Shown: positions 27,158 through 36,673, counted from the stretch's first letter. The stretch is DNA of 64,000 nucleotides from an uncultured bacterium (GCA_943788935.1 CALSSE010000013.1:124001-188000); one strand, 5' to 3'. Made by a program: numbers and translations. The notes: generated by a model not told the origin, from the sequence alone.

Positions 27158-28282
27158 ATGCCACAGTCGACAGATCTATCTGACTCCTATTCTGCCTATT
27201 TCTCTGACTCCTATTCTGAAGCCCGTCAGCGACTCCTCGAGCTAAGCGCTCGACGAGGCGGTACACATTGGACCTATGACATCGACCAATGCTCTCCGCA
27301 TGGAGAAGCTCTCAGCGTGGATGTTCTCCGCTTTGGTCCACCAGAGGCGAGTCAGGTTTTAGTGATCTCTAGCGGAACTCATGGAGTAGAGGGCTTCTTT
27401 GGATCAGCCGCTCAACTCGCGTTGATTGAGCTCAAGCTCGAAGAGCTGCTCTCTGTTCAAGGGGTCGCACTCGTCATCATCCACGCGGTTAACCCTTATG
27501 GCTTCTCACATCTTCGCCGAGTCAATGAGGATAACGTAGACCTTAATCGTAATTTCCTCACCGTCGGTGAGAGTTATAAAGGCGCTGACCCCAAGTATGC
27601 TCTCTTAGATGGACTCCTTAATCCTCAATCCCCACCACCTCGATTTGAGCTGTTCACTCTCAAGGCGCTTCTCCAAATCATCAGACATGGTTTTCAAGCC
27701 CTCAAGAGCTCGGTCGCTCAAGGGCAATATGACTTTGAACGAGGGCTCTTCTTTGGTGGGAGAGGTCCCTCTCGATCACATAAGATCATCACCGAGCACC
27801 TCCCTCACTGGATAGGAGAGGCCGAGCGAGTGATCCATATCGATCTCCACACAGGCTTAGGGCCATGGGGAACGTATGTGATGGCCGCTAGTCAGAATAT
27901 TCCACAGAGTGAGTTGCAGTGGCTACTCGGTCACTTCGATCAAGACAAAGTGCAACAGCTAGAGGCTTCAGGTGTACTTTACCAAATCCGAGGAGAATTT
28001 ACTTACTACTGTCGTAGCCTCTTCAGCGAAGTCGATTACTACCCTATTTTAGTAGAGTTTGGGACTTATCCAATCCTTAAGGTCTTAAGCGCACTCCGAG
28101 CCGAGAACCGGGCCACCCATTGGTGTGACACTGGAGCTCCAGAGCTCGACCAAAAACGTCAACAGCTCCGCGAGGCCTTCTCCCCGGCCTCAGAGGAATG
28201 GAGATCGACAGCGCTCTCCAAAACGCTCCGCGTTATAGATCAGGCGGTAGCAGCGCTCAATGATGATTCAAACGGGAGTTAA
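27158..28282 (+). CDS. DUF2817 family M14-like metallopeptidase
   Basis: 374 residues. The zinc-site pattern of the DUF2817/M14 carboxypeptidase-like family is visible: SSGTHGVEGFFGS (His and Glu ligands), then NPYGFSHLRRVNEDNVDLNRNF, and HIDLHTGLGPWGT for the third ligand. There is no signal peptide, so it is probably cytoplasmic. A short 24-bp internal duplication near the start encodes two SDSYS segments. The gene follows arsS with an 81-bp gap and may be co-transcribed. Confidence 0.85.
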   Translation: MPQSTDLSDSYSAYFSDSYSEARQRLLELSARRGGTHWTYDIDQCSPHGEALSVDVLRFGPPEASQVLVISSGTHGVEGFFGSAAQLALIELKLEELLSVQGVALVIIHAVNPYGFSHLRRVNEDNVDLNRNFLTVGESYKGADPKYALLDGLLNPQSPPPRFELFTLKALLQIIRHGFQALKSSVAQGQYDFERGLFFGGRGPSRSHKIITEHLPHWIGEAERVIHIDLHTGLGPWGTYVMAASQNIPQSELQWLLGHFDQDKVQQLEASGVLYQIRGEFTYYCRSLFSEVDYYPILVEFGTYPILKVLSALRAENRATHWCDTGAPELDQKRQQLREAFSPASEEWRSTALSKTLRVIDQAVAALNDDSNGS

Positions 28283-28368
28283 TTCAATATGGATGTTCTT
28301 CTCAAGCCTCTCTCGAGGTGCTAGCATTAAGGGTATGTTTTAATCTACCGTAAGAAAGGGTACTTCCT

Positions 28369-28569
28369 ATGTCGACTTATAAATGCGATCAATGTGGTAT
28401 GGCGGTCAACGCGACCTGCGCTCACTGTGACAAAGCTCTCGAAAATGATGAGCTCAGCAGACCTGACGGCAGCTCCGTTCAGATCTCTAAATGTCCCGAT
28501 GGTCATGGCAAGATTAAATCTCCGTTGTGTTGCGGCCAAGACATGACCTGCTCTCTCCCCTCTAGCTGA
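28369..28569 (+). CDS. Small Cys-rich zinc-ribbon protein
   Basis: 66 residues. It opens with CDQCG and CAHCD, two CxxC knuckles, and continues with SKCPDGHGKIKSPLCCGQDM. This arrangement recurs in small conserved bacterial proteins of unknown function. It should bind one zinc (or iron, rubredoxin-like). It lies 10 bp upstream of the DUF1415 gene, likely the same operon. Confidence 0.75.
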   Translation: MSTYKCDQCGMAVNATCAHCDKALENDELSRPDGSSVQISKCPDGHGKIKSPLCCGQDMTCSLPSS

Positions 28570-28579
28570 GAGTCACGAT

Positions 28580-29146
28580 GTGAGTGGAGTAGAGCCTCTC
28601 CCATTAAAGAGTCGGGACCCCAAGAGACGGGCGCTCGAGTGGATTAATCGAGTCGTCATTGGTGAGAACCTCTGCCCATTCGCGAAACCCTCTGTCGACG
28701 AGGGCAGGCTTGATCTTCGAGTCAGCGAATCGCGAAGCCTCGATGACTCTTTTCGAGACCTGCTCTCTTATCTTGAGTGGTTTCTCACCGCCGATGCCGA
28801 ACACTTCGACAGTGGATTATTGATTTTCCCCAAAAGCCTCGATGACTTTGAGGAGTTCTTAGATTGCCTCTCCGCGGCTGAAGAGGCCATTGTTTCGCTC
28901 AACCTCGAGGGGGTCATACAGCTAGCGAGTTTTCATCCTGAATACGTCTTCGATGATAGCCCTCTTGATGACCAAGCACATTGGACAAATCGCTCTCCAC
29001 TCCCCGCTCTTCATCTCTTGCGCGAAGCACGAGTTAGCGAGGTCTTAGAGCGAGTCCCACACCCTGAGAAGATCCCCCAACGAAACATTGAGCACCTGCG
29101 AAGTCTCACCACTGCACAGCTCGAGACCCTCTTCGCAGACCTATAA
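28580..29146 (+). CDS. DUF1415 family protein
   Basis: 188 residues from GTG 28580. The conserved features of DUF1415 are present: WINRVVIGENLCPFAKP near the start, GLLIFPKSLDDFEEFLD in the middle, and the late QLASFHPEYVFDD and RSPLPALHLLREA segments, with IPQRNIEHLRSL near the end. Soluble and cytoplasmic; the biochemical function is unknown. It follows the small zinc-ribbon gene closely. Confidence 0.85.
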   Translation: MSGVEPLPLKSRDPKRRALEWINRVVIGENLCPFAKPSVDEGRLDLRVSESRSLDDSFRDLLSYLEWFLTADAEHFDSGLLIFPKSLDDFEEFLDCLSAAEEAIVSLNLEGVIQLASFHPEYVFDDSPLDDQAHWTNRSPLPALHLLREARVSEVLERVPHPEKIPQRNIEHLRSLTTAQLETLFADL

Positions 29147-29160
29147 CCTTGGGTGTGAAC

Positions 29161-29179
29161 TTAATTGATATTCATTATC
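29161..29179 (+). promoter_or_regulatory. Fur box upstream of feoAB
   Basis: The 19 bases TTAATTGATATTCATTATC match the consensus GATAATGATAATCATTATC at 14 of 19 positions, with the second half perfect. It lies about 80-100 bp before feoA, in a short AT-rich promoter region, consistent with iron-dependent repression. Confidence 0.7.
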
Positions 29180-29257
29180 ATTTTCACTAAGCTCTGCTCA
29201 TTTCTTAGGAGGTGAGGTCTCTACCCCGTGCCTCTCCTCTTCTCCGGAGAAGAGCCC

Positions 29258-29542
29258 ATGTCTAGTCAAGATACATCACGAGATACATCACGAGATCGAT
29301 TACTGCCGCTCCCCTCTGCGATAAGGAACGCGCGGTCTACAGCGAGGTCTCAACCTCAGTGGGTTCTGAAGGAGATCAGCGGGGCTACACTCTCCTTAAA
29401 GACTCGTCTTCTCGAGATTGGCCTCACCGAGGGAACCCCCTTTGAGGCGACGCGTAATGGCGGTCATTTCCTGATCAGATTAAGGGGAGATACCCTCCTG
29501 CTCAGAGAGCGAGAAGCGGAGCACTTACTCGTCATTATCTGA
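29258..29542 (+). CDS. feoA: FeoA, ferrous iron transport accessory protein
   Basis: About 94 residues from ATG 29258, favoured because GGAGAAGAG stands five bases upstream; a GTG at 29228 would extend it. The SH3-like FeoA core is clear: LKEISGATLSLKTRLLEIGLTEGTPFEATR followed by FLIRLRGDTLLLREREAEHLLV. FeoA is the small cytoplasmic partner of FeoB. The N-terminus carries a duplicated DTSR segment from a 12-bp repeat. It is in an operon with feoB, under a Fur box. No feoC is present. Confidence 0.9.
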   Translation: MSSQDTSRDTSRDRLLPLPSAIRNARSTARSQPQWVLKEISGATLSLKTRLLEIGLTEGTPFEATRNGGHFLIRLRGDTLLLREREAEHLLVII

Positions 29543-29609
29543 GCAGCACACTCATCCCCGAGAATTCACTCTATACCTATATCGCCAACCGAAGAGAGCG
29601 AGAGCGGCA

Positions 29610-31889
29610 GTGACAAAAACACTGACAAAAACACTGACAAAAACACAACAAGATCATCAAATTAAGTCAGAGACTCAACACACGCTGAGAGCCCTCGTTG
29701 TCGGACGACCAAACGCAGGAAAAACAAGCGTCTTCAACCGCTTAACGGGACATCGTCTAAAAACGGGTAACTACCATGGAGTGACCGTTGAGCACGCTGA
29801 GGGCGCCCTCTCTTTGAGCGCCGGCAAGTTGAGTCTTATCGACTTGCCGGGTACTCCGAGTCTCGTCCCTCGAAGCCCTGATGAAGGCCTCACCGCCTCG
29901 GCTGTCTTAAACGGCTCCCTCGGTCGCTATGATCTCTTAGTTAGCGTCGTTGACGCGACTCGACTCCTCGAGGGGCTCTACCTCAGCTTACAACTCATCG
30001 AGCTCGGATGGCCCACTCTAGTGGTTATTAATCAAATCGACCTCGCCCATAAGGCAGGAGTCTCCCTTGACCTCTCAGCGTTGAGAGACTCCCTATCTCA
30101 AGGACATCACACCCCTATCGAAGCTGTCGCTGTCTCAGCGTCCACCGGAGAAGGCTTTGACGTCTTGCTAAAGAGCTTCGAGACTCTCATCTCTCACTCT
30201 TTGAGAGATGAGGGAGAGCGTGAGTCAAGAGAGAGCCCAGAGGCCACCCTCCTCCCCTGGCATCAGCTCCGAGATCTATGCGACCGCGTAGCCCCTTCTC
30301 TTCTCGGCGAGCTAGACGCACAGCTGAGTCAAGTTAAGCTCTCTAGTCCCTCACACCTCGACGCTTATTTGAGTTGGTTAAGTTTGAGCGCTCAAGAGGA
30401 TGAGGCGCCGATTAGCACCAAGATTCGTCTGCTCACTGTCGCCGACTCCGCGATTAATTCAGCGGCCGCTGAGGAGTTGATCGCTCAACGCTATCGCTGG
30501 CTTGATCAAGAATCAGAGGGCTGGATAACCAAGGAAGAGCTAGCGGAGAGCGCCGCTCCTGGTCCCTCCTTTTCTCAACGAACAGACGCTTGGCTCTTGC
30601 ATCCTCTTTGGGGTAGCCTAAGTTTTATGGGCTTGATGATCCTGCTCTTCCAAGCGCTCTTCGTTGGCGCTGACCCTTTTATCGGGATGATCGAAGATGG
30701 CGTCGCTTGGCTCGGAGAGCTCGCCGGTCATCACTTGCCGGCGGGGATCCTCTCTGAATTTTTAATAGAAGGGCTCATTAACGGGATCGGTAATGTGATC
30801 GTCTTCTTACCTCAAGTCCTGATCCTCTTTGGTCTGATAGGTCTCATGGAGGACAGCGGCTATATGGCTCGTGCCTCGGCGCTCACCGATCGGGTCATGC
30901 GCAGCGCGGGTCTTAGCGGTAGGGCCTTTGTGCCCATGCTCTCCGGATTTATTTGTGCGGTCCCTGCGATCCTCGCAACTCGGACTCTCCCCCAGCGGAG
31001 AGACCGCCTGCTCACCATGATGGCGCTCCCGCTACTCACCTGCTCTGCTCGACTCCCCGTCTATACCCTCTTGATCGCGACCCTCTTACCAAACCCAGGC
31101 TCGACGCTAGGGATTGATGATCGCGCTTGGGTGATGGTGCTCCTCTACCTCTTCGCCACTCTCTCCGCTTTCGCTGCGGTTTGGGTGATGGGTAAGACGA
31201 TCCTCAAAGGAGAGACCCCACCTCTCTTGATACACCTCCCCGATTATCGACGGCCGGTCTTCAAAGACGTCCTTCAGCGACTCTTCACTCGGGCGATGGT
31301 CTTCGTGAAAGAGGCCGGATCCGTAATCTTCGTGGGGACAGTTGTGCTGTGGCTACTGCTCAGCTTTCCGCGACTCGACTCTGCCACTCACCCTCACCAG
31401 GCACCAACGGTCACTTCAACATCTCCCTCTATGTCAGTAGAGAAGTTGGCGGCCCAAGAGCTGGCGGCCCTCCGCGCTCAGAGCTACGGTGGGCAACTAG
31501 GGCGACTCATGGAGCCCGCCTTGCGTCCCTTGGGATGGGACTGGCAAGTAGGTGTTGGCTTAATCGGAGCCTTCGCCGCTCGAGAGGTCTTTGTCAGTAC
31601 GCTAGGTATGGTCTATGGGGTCGGTGCAGAGGTCGATGAGGAGAGCACCTCACTCCGAGAGCGGATCCGACAAGCGAAGCATAAAGATGGCACCGCCGTG
31701 TTTACTCCGACTTCAGCGCTCGCTCTCTTAATCTTCTTCTCTTTAGCTTGCCAATGTCTCAGCACCCTCGCCGCTGTTAAGCGGGAGACTGCTGGCTTTC
31801 GATGGCCTCTCTTTATGTTCTCCTATATGTCGATATTAGCCTATGGCTGCGCCTTAGCGGTGACTTGGATCGGCGATTTTTTAAGTTAA
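29610..31889 (+). CDS. feoB: FeoB, GTPase-coupled ferrous iron transporter
   Basis: 759 residues from GTG 29610. The N-terminal GTPase domain has G1 GRPNAGKTS at 32-40, G2 in NYHGVTVE, G3 DLPGTPSLVP and G4 NQID, followed by the helical GDI region. The membrane part carries the family signatures GLMEDSGYMARASALTDRVM, LSGFICAVPAILATRTL, and a later CQCLSTLAAVKRETAG with the conserved Cys pair. It imports Fe2+ across the inner membrane with FeoA. The extreme N-terminus (TKTLTKTLTKT) is encoded by a 12-bp tandem repeat and is an unusual extension. Regulation by Fur is expected from the upstream site. Confidence 0.95.
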   Translation: MTKTLTKTLTKTQQDHQIKSETQHTLRALVVGRPNAGKTSVFNRLTGHRLKTGNYHGVTVEHAEGALSLSAGKLSLIDLPGTPSLVPRSPDEGLTASAVLNGSLGRYDLLVSVVDATRLLEGLYLSLQLIELGWPTLVVINQIDLAHKAGVSLDLSALRDSLSQGHHTPIEAVAVSASTGEGFDVLLKSFETLISHSLRDEGERESRESPEATLLPWHQLRDLCDRVAPSLLGELDAQLSQVKLSSPSHLDAYLSWLSLSAQEDEAPISTKIRLLTVADSAINSAAAEELIAQRYRWLDQESEGWITKEELAESAAPGPSFSQRTDAWLLHPLWGSLSFMGLMILLFQALFVGADPFIGMIEDGVAWLGELAGHHLPAGILSEFLIEGLINGIGNVIVFLPQVLILFGLIGLMEDSGYMARASALTDRVMRSAGLSGRAFVPMLSGFICAVPAILATRTLPQRRDRLLTMMALPLLTCSARLPVYTLLIATLLPNPGSTLGIDDRAWVMVLLYLFATLSAFAAVWVMGKTILKGETPPLLIHLPDYRRPVFKDVLQRLFTRAMVFVKEAGSVIFVGTVVLWLLLSFPRLDSATHPHQAPTVTSTSPSMSVEKLAAQELAALRAQSYGGQLGRLMEPALRPLGWDWQVGVGLIGAFAAREVFVSTLGMVYGVGAEVDEESTSLRERIRQAKHKDGTAVFTPTSALALLIFFSLACQCLSTLAAVKRETAGFRWPLFMFSYMSILAYGCALAVTWIGDFLS
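29611..29646. repeat. 12-bp tandem repeat at the feoB 5' end
   Basis: Three units of TGACAAAAACAC starting one base into the GTG start codon of feoB; they encode TKTL repeats at the N-terminus. Confidence 0.85.
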
Positions 31890-31909
31890 GCCCGCCTCAG
31901 ACCTCCTCT

Positions 31910-33130
31910 TTAGGGAGCGAGTCCGCAGTCGACGATATCAACCTCATATTGAATCGACTCGCTCTCTCCTTCAACACGGACGACATATCGCTTGCCGACC
32001 TCGCTGGTCCATCCTTGGGGGATAAGGTTGAGCGCCGCAGCGCTCCCAAAGTTCGGCCTTAAGGTCACGACCTCTATCGGACAATCCACCCCTTGACCGA
32101 CAGCTGCGCCTGTTGGGTCTGGGAGATCAAAAGCGGTCACCGAGACCTGCGGATCACGAAGAGAGAGACCGTCATATTGAAAAGTCCAACCCGTCTGGTC
32201 TATACTACGACCCCATCGATCTTCACTGACTTGAATGGGAAAAGGACCCGGAGAGGGAAACGCGACCCACCCCTGAGGTCGGTTGAGATGTAAGACTTCC
32301 ATACAAGAGAAGTCGGAGGCGCTCCCCACCCCAATGCTCTCTAAACCAATGGACATAATCCACCGCCGATGTCCCATCGTCGTCTCATTACCGGGGTCCA
32401 CCATATACATCCCGATCGCATCGATAGCGTTAGAACCCGCGATATTACTCCGGCTAGCCTTCTGCGCCCCCTCTGGCGTATAGCAACGCCACTCGGCCGG
32501 TGGACTATGGCTTAATCGACCATTAGCCTGCATCATTAGCGCACATTCTTGAAGGGCGGGAACACTCTCTAGATTCCCTGTTACCGGATCTAGATCAGCC
32601 AAAGATCGATAAAAGTTCGTGAGCTCCACGACCCCACTTAAAGCGACCTCATTGACATCTCCTGCGATGCATTGATTCACATCTCCTGTCCAAAGCACTC
32701 CCTCCAAAGCGCTTTGGACGGTCCGCCACCTTTGGCACATCGTCACCCACGCCGGCTGATCAAGTGGAGGCAGAGCGCCTCCCATGACCTCACCTCCCAT
32801 GACCTCACCTCCCATGACCTCACCTCCCATGACCTCACCTCCCATGACCTCACCTCCCATGACCTCACCTCCCATGACCTCGCCTCCCATAACCTCACCT
32901 CCCATGATCTCGCCTCCCGTGATCTCCTCACCAATAGGGCTATCTACTCCCGCCATGTTTCTCTCCCCTGCGATGACATAACCGCCGGATCCATCGATAC
33001 CCGAGAAGACCTCTCCTGCCTTTCCTCCTCCAATAGGGTCATCAATGATCTCCGATGAGCAAGCTGAGCTAGAGATCACGCCGATACAAAAGAGATAACG
33101 CAGATAATGAGTCGATAAGGGAGTCTTCAT
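31910..33130 (-). CDS. CAP-domain (SCP/PR-1-like) lipoprotein with GGEVM repeat linker
   Basis: 406 residues. The lipoprotein signal (CIGVISSSACSS) is followed by a Gly-rich linker made of ten 5-residue repeats (eight EVMGG, one EIMGG, one EITGG), then a globular domain. The latter shows CAP hallmarks: LTNFYRSLADLDPVTGN, ECALMMQANGRLSHSPP, SNIAG and TMGHRRWIMS, giving the two His and Glu-type cavity residues. Several Cys (CQRW, QECAL, WRCYT, DCPIEV) suit a secreted protein. CAP proteins bind sterols or act as proteases in some lineages; the bacterial role is unknown. It converges on feoB across about 20 bp. Confidence 0.75.
   Translation of the reverse strand: MKTPLSTHYLRYLFCIGVISSSACSSEIIDDPIGGGKAGEVFSGIDGSGGYVIAGERNMAGVDSPIGEEITGGEIMGGEVMGGEVMGGEVMGGEVMGGEVMGGEVMGGEVMGGEVMGGALPPLDQPAWVTMCQRWRTVQSALEGVLWTGDVNQCIAGDVNEVALSGVVELTNFYRSLADLDPVTGNLESVPALQECALMMQANGRLSHSPPAEWRCYTPEGAQKASRSNIAGSNAIDAIGMYMVDPGNETTMGHRRWIMSIGLESIGVGSASDFSCMEVLHLNRPQGWVAFPSPGPFPIQVSEDRWGRSIDQTGWTFQYDGLSLRDPQVSVTAFDLPDPTGAAVGQGVDCPIEVVTLRPNFGSAAALNLIPQGWTSEVGKRYVVRVEGESESIQYEVDIVDCGLAP
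32778..32927. repeat. 15-bp tandem repeat, ten copies, in the CAP lipoprotein linker
   Basis: Ten units based on CCTCCCATGACCTCA (plus-strand orientation), the first six perfect or nearly so and the last four with single changes. In-frame, encoding the EVMGG linker between lipid anchor and globular domain. Confidence 0.95.
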
Positions 33131-33261
33131 AGTTCTCTCTTCTATATAAAAATCATAGGAATGGACTTCATAACCGGTTTAAGAGGCCTGCTCAGTTAAT
33201 CATGTTATCAGACTCCAATAAAGACCACTTTGATCTCTATAAAAGAAGACTCACAGAAGAC

Positions 33262-34596
33262 TCACAGAGAAACCGATCTCCACCGACCGCTGTGGAAAGC
33301 CCATGCTAAATAGAGAGAACGACCGAACCAGTCGATAGTGGAGCCTGCCCATATTCCCAATAAGCCCCATCCCCATTGATACGTGAATAGCCAACAAAAG
33401 CCTAAACGGAGCGCTGCTGGGCCAAGGAGACTCGCGATGAGTGGACTGCGAGTCTCTCCCGCCCCGCGTAATGCCCCCGCTAAAGCGCTAGTCACCGCCA
33501 TCAGAGGTTGGGCGATCGCGGCGATCTGTAGACAGGGAACCCCGACCGAGATCACTTTTGGGTCAGAGGTGACACAGCCGATCAGGGCAGCGGGGAAACA
33601 GAGGAAAATCACTGAGAGGCTGAGGAGTAAGCCCCCTCCTACTAGCGCTGAGAGCCAACCTACCTTTTGTGCTCGCCGCAAGTCATCTCTCCCCATTGAC
33701 TGAGCGACCAGCGCCGACGAGGCAACCCCAAAAGCATCAGCGCCAATAAAACCGATCGACTCCACCGCTAAGAGCACCTGATGGGCTCCCATCTCTACCT
33801 TCCCTAGTCCGGCGATCAAGCTAGAGAAGAGTAAGAATGCGCTGTGATACCCGAGGCGTTCTCCCAAAACCCCTCTTGTTACTTTGAGAACCGGTCTGAC
33901 AATAGAGTAATCAAAGCTGAACTTCCGCCATGAGAAGAGGCCCAAGAAACGATGAGAGAGACTCCATCCACCGAGAGCTGCTTGTAGGGTGAAAGCAAAC
34001 GCTGAGCCCCAAGCTGCCCCTGCGATCCCTAACTCAGGAGCGCCTCCCCAACCATAAATTAATAAGGCGGAGAGGCCTAGATTGGTGAAGCCACAGACCC
34101 CGGAGATCCACATCGGAGTCTTGGTGTCACCCTGTGATTGTAAAGCCGAAAAGAATAGGCCGCCTAGCATCTTCAACGGAGCGCTCAAAAAGAGAGGGAA
34201 AAAATATAGCCGAGCGCTTTGATGTAGCTCAGGGGTCTCTCGACCCATCCACATAATCAACCATTCAGTGAGCCAAGGCGAGAGAGCAAAGATGAGCGTT
34301 CCAATCCCAAATGAGAAGAGCGAGCAGCTCCTTAGGAGATTGATTACGCCACGATCATCTCCCCGTCCTCGCGCTCGTCCCATCAGCGCTAAGGCGCCTA
34401 TGTCGAGTGATCCAGAGAGAGAGAATAGAGACCACAAGGCCGGACCACAGATCTGTACGACTCCTAAGCCATCGGCATGATAGTGACCAAGTAAAGTCCG
34501 GTCAGTGAGGAAGACAACGGTAAGTAAGAGACCTTGTAACACTGCCGGCCAAGCCAGCGATAACAACTCAGATAAGGCAGACCGATTACTCAACAT
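33262..34596 (-). CDS. MATE family efflux transporter
   Basis: About 444 residues from ATG 34596, where typical MATE N-terminal sequence begins (MLSNRSALSELLSLAWPAVL); an in-frame upstream ATG at 34695 would add 33 unlikely residues overlapping the divergent gene. Twelve membrane helices can be counted, with two homologous halves. Family signatures include DRTLLGHYHADGLG near the start and GADAFGVASSALVAQSMGR in the second half, where Na+ or H+ coupled drug efflux pumps place conserved residues. Substrate unknown. Confidence 0.88.
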   Translation of the reverse strand: MLSNRSALSELLSLAWPAVLQGLLLTVVFLTDRTLLGHYHADGLGVVQICGPALWSLFSLSGSLDIGALALMGRARGRGDDRGVINLLRSCSLFSFGIGTLIFALSPWLTEWLIMWMGRETPELHQSARLYFFPLFLSAPLKMLGGLFFSALQSQGDTKTPMWISGVCGFTNLGLSALLIYGWGGAPELGIAGAAWGSAFAFTLQAALGGWSLSHRFLGLFSWRKFSFDYSIVRPVLKVTRGVLGERLGYHSAFLLFSSLIAGLGKVEMGAHQVLLAVESIGFIGADAFGVASSALVAQSMGRDDLRRAQKVGWLSALVGGGLLLSLSVIFLCFPAALIGCVTSDPKVISVGVPCLQIAAIAQPLMAVTSALAGALRGAGETRSPLIASLLGPAALRLGFCWLFTYQWGWGLLGIWAGSTIDWFGRSLYLAWAFHSGRWRSVSL

Positions 34597-34755
34597 CTCC
34601 CCTTTTCTTGGCCCACGACCTTTGCGATTTGAGGGTCGTATCAAGATCATATGATAAGAGCGCCGGCAAATGAATTTCACTCCCTCTCTACACAAAACTC
34701 TGTTAGGGACCCTAAATCTCGACTACTAGTAAGCGATCTTTCACGAGGAGGCAGC

Positions 34756-35544
34756 ATGCGTACAATCTTCTTTGACCTTGACGGCACTTTGCTCAATGAG
34801 GACCACCAACTTCATCCGGAAAATATAGAGGTCATTCATCAACTTCAACAGCGCGGAGTCACTGTCTGTTTAGCCTCGGGACGTACTTATCAGTCGATGC
34901 GCCCCTTTCACAGACAGCTCGGTCTACAGACTCCTCTAATCTGTTACAATGGAGCTAAGATCGTCTTCAGCGAATCAGAGACCATAGAGACCGCTTTAAC
35001 ACCTCAGATGCTCCGTCCGCTCGTAGAGCTCTCTCGTGATCATCAATTTCATCTCCATCTCTACCGTGATGAAGAGTGGTATACAGAGCGCCCTGACAGT
35101 GAAGAGTCACGCGATTATGCTGAGAAAACTCATATGACCCCCATCGCAGTAGACCTCTATGAGATCGCCAACTCCCCTTGTACTAAAGCCTTATTCATCG
35201 CCGCTCCCGAGAGACTAGCGATGCTCTCTACTCTCATTACCGCTCAACTCGGCGATGAGGTCGACCTCACCTCTTCGATGAATCACTTCTTGGAGGTCCT
35301 CGTGAAAGGAATCAATAAGGGGTGGGCTATACGTCAAGTATGTGAGCGGCTAGCGCTCCCCTTGGAGCAGACGATCGCCTTTGGTGATGGGCTAAATGAT
35401 CTAGAAATGCTCCAACTCGTGGGTCATGGGGTGGCGATGGAGAATGCTCATGAGACTCTAAAAGTAGCCGCTGATGCCATGGCTCCACATCACGCTCATG
35501 CAGGTGTCGCCCGTTATTTAAGAGGTCACTATCAGCTCACTTAA
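34756..35544 (+). CDS. HAD-superfamily Cof-type sugar phosphatase
   Basis: 263 residues from ATG 34756, preceded by GAGGAG; the open frame extends further upstream but that part is not conserved-looking. The HAD motifs are present: motif I FFDLDGTLL with the nucleophile Asp, motif II CLASGRTY, a Lys in VLVKGINKGWAI (motif III) and motif IV FGDGLNDLEML. These mark the Cof/YidA type II-B cap group, which dephosphorylates small sugar or nucleotide phosphates. Cytoplasmic. Confidence 0.92.
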   Translation: MRTIFFDLDGTLLNEDHQLHPENIEVIHQLQQRGVTVCLASGRTYQSMRPFHRQLGLQTPLICYNGAKIVFSESETIETALTPQMLRPLVELSRDHQFHLHLYRDEEWYTERPDSEESRDYAEKTHMTPIAVDLYEIANSPCTKALFIAAPERLAMLSTLITAQLGDEVDLTSSMNHFLEVLVKGINKGWAIRQVCERLALPLEQTIAFGDGLNDLEMLQLVGHGVAMENAHETLKVAADAMAPHHAHAGVARYLRGHYQLT

Positions 35545-35555
35545 TAAGCATATTG

Positions 35556-35602
35556 CTTGTCCTCTGTCACTTGTCCTCTGTCACTTGTCCTCTGTCACTT
35601 GT
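35556..35602. repeat. 14-bp tandem repeat, three copies
   Basis: Three identical units of CTTGTCCTCTGTCA plus a partial fourth, located between the HAD gene stop and the next start. Confidence 0.9.
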
Positions 35603-35624
35603 TTGCCATTACTAGAGGCTCCTT

Positions 35625-36509
35625 ATGTCTACTTCTAACTCGACTCAGACACCGATCTATACACCACCATGGCTCGACAGCCTACCCCAGCGCCCCCCTC
35701 CGGCCTTTAGAGCTTATCGACAATTCAATGCCCTCCGCGAAACACTCGATTTTGGTCCTGATGAGCATAATGAGATCGAACGAGATCAGGCTTATCAGGA
35801 TCGGAGACAGCAAATATCGCTCTGCGCGGTGAAGAGTAGGCTGAACGCGAGTAAGATGAGCTATTTCCCAACGGAACAAATGCCCGATAAAGTGGCTCGT
35901 CTCTTGGGAGAAGCTCGAGCGCTTGACACTAAAGAGGTGATCGAATCTTTTGAATTCTTTCAACGCGTTCGACATCGAGTGAGCCGTGAGGTCGTGGTTG
36001 ACCTGTGCTGTGGCCATGGCTTGGTCGGCATGCTCTTCGCGCTCTTAGAGCGAAGAGTAGAGACTGTCTATCTCCTCGATGTAAAATTTCCCGCATCCTC
36101 CGCTCGAATTGAGGCACTCCTACAAGAGGAATGGCCGTGGGTCTCACCTAAGATCAAGAGACTTAAGCGCTCGGTAAAAGGAGCGGCGAGTGATCTCCCT
36201 ACGGGTGCAGGCGTGGTCGCGGTCCACGCTTGTGGCGCTCGCACCGACTGGGCGATAGAGGTCGCTGCTAGCCTCGAAGGTCCTCTAGCGATGATGCCCT
36301 GCTGCTATGGGCACCAAGTGTATCGAGGCCCTGAGACGCTCAAGAGACATCTTGGGGTGACCTTGTGCGTAGATATTCAACGTACAATGGACCTCGAACA
36401 GCGAGGATATCGCGTAGATTGGCAAGAGATCCCCGCCGAGATCACGCCGAAAAACAGAATAATATCCGCCTCTCCTGCCCCCCTCCCCGATAAACCGAGT
36501 GATCACTAA
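35625..36509 (+). CDS. SAM-dependent methyltransferase-like protein
   Basis: 294 residues. A Rossmann-type SAM motif is visible, VVVDLCCGHGLVGMLFALLERR, followed by an acidic strand end (LLDVKF), then VVAVHACGARTDWAIEVAA and MMPCCYGHQVY, with the closing EITPKNRIISAS. The arrangement CCGHG, HACGA, PCCYG resembles the Methyltransf_32/TRMT13-like group, which includes RNA methyltransferases. Substrate cannot be read. No signal peptide. Confidence 0.72.
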   Translation: MSTSNSTQTPIYTPPWLDSLPQRPPPAFRAYRQFNALRETLDFGPDEHNEIERDQAYQDRRQQISLCAVKSRLNASKMSYFPTEQMPDKVARLLGEARALDTKEVIESFEFFQRVRHRVSREVVVDLCCGHGLVGMLFALLERRVETVYLLDVKFPASSARIEALLQEEWPWVSPKIKRLKRSVKGAASDLPTGAGVVAVHACGARTDWAIEVAASLEGPLAMMPCCYGHQVYRGPETLKRHLGVTLCVDIQRTMDLEQRGYRVDWQEIPAEITPKNRIISASPAPLPDKPSDH

Positions 36510-36673
36510 AGTAGTAATCTATGACATAAGCCATAGTAAACAATAGGTTTTAATGCCCTTGAGTACTTTTTGGGCTTTACGATACGACTTAAGGTGATTA
36601 TCTTCTTTGAGGGGAGGTGAATCATCTCCTAAAACGACTCAGCTCCGTCTATTCATTTACATTAAGATTTATA

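Noticed and set aside
32672..33058. Plus-strand ORFs rich in TSHDL or MTSPP repeats
   Set aside because: They are antisense shadows of the EVMGG linker repeat in the CAP lipoprotein gene.
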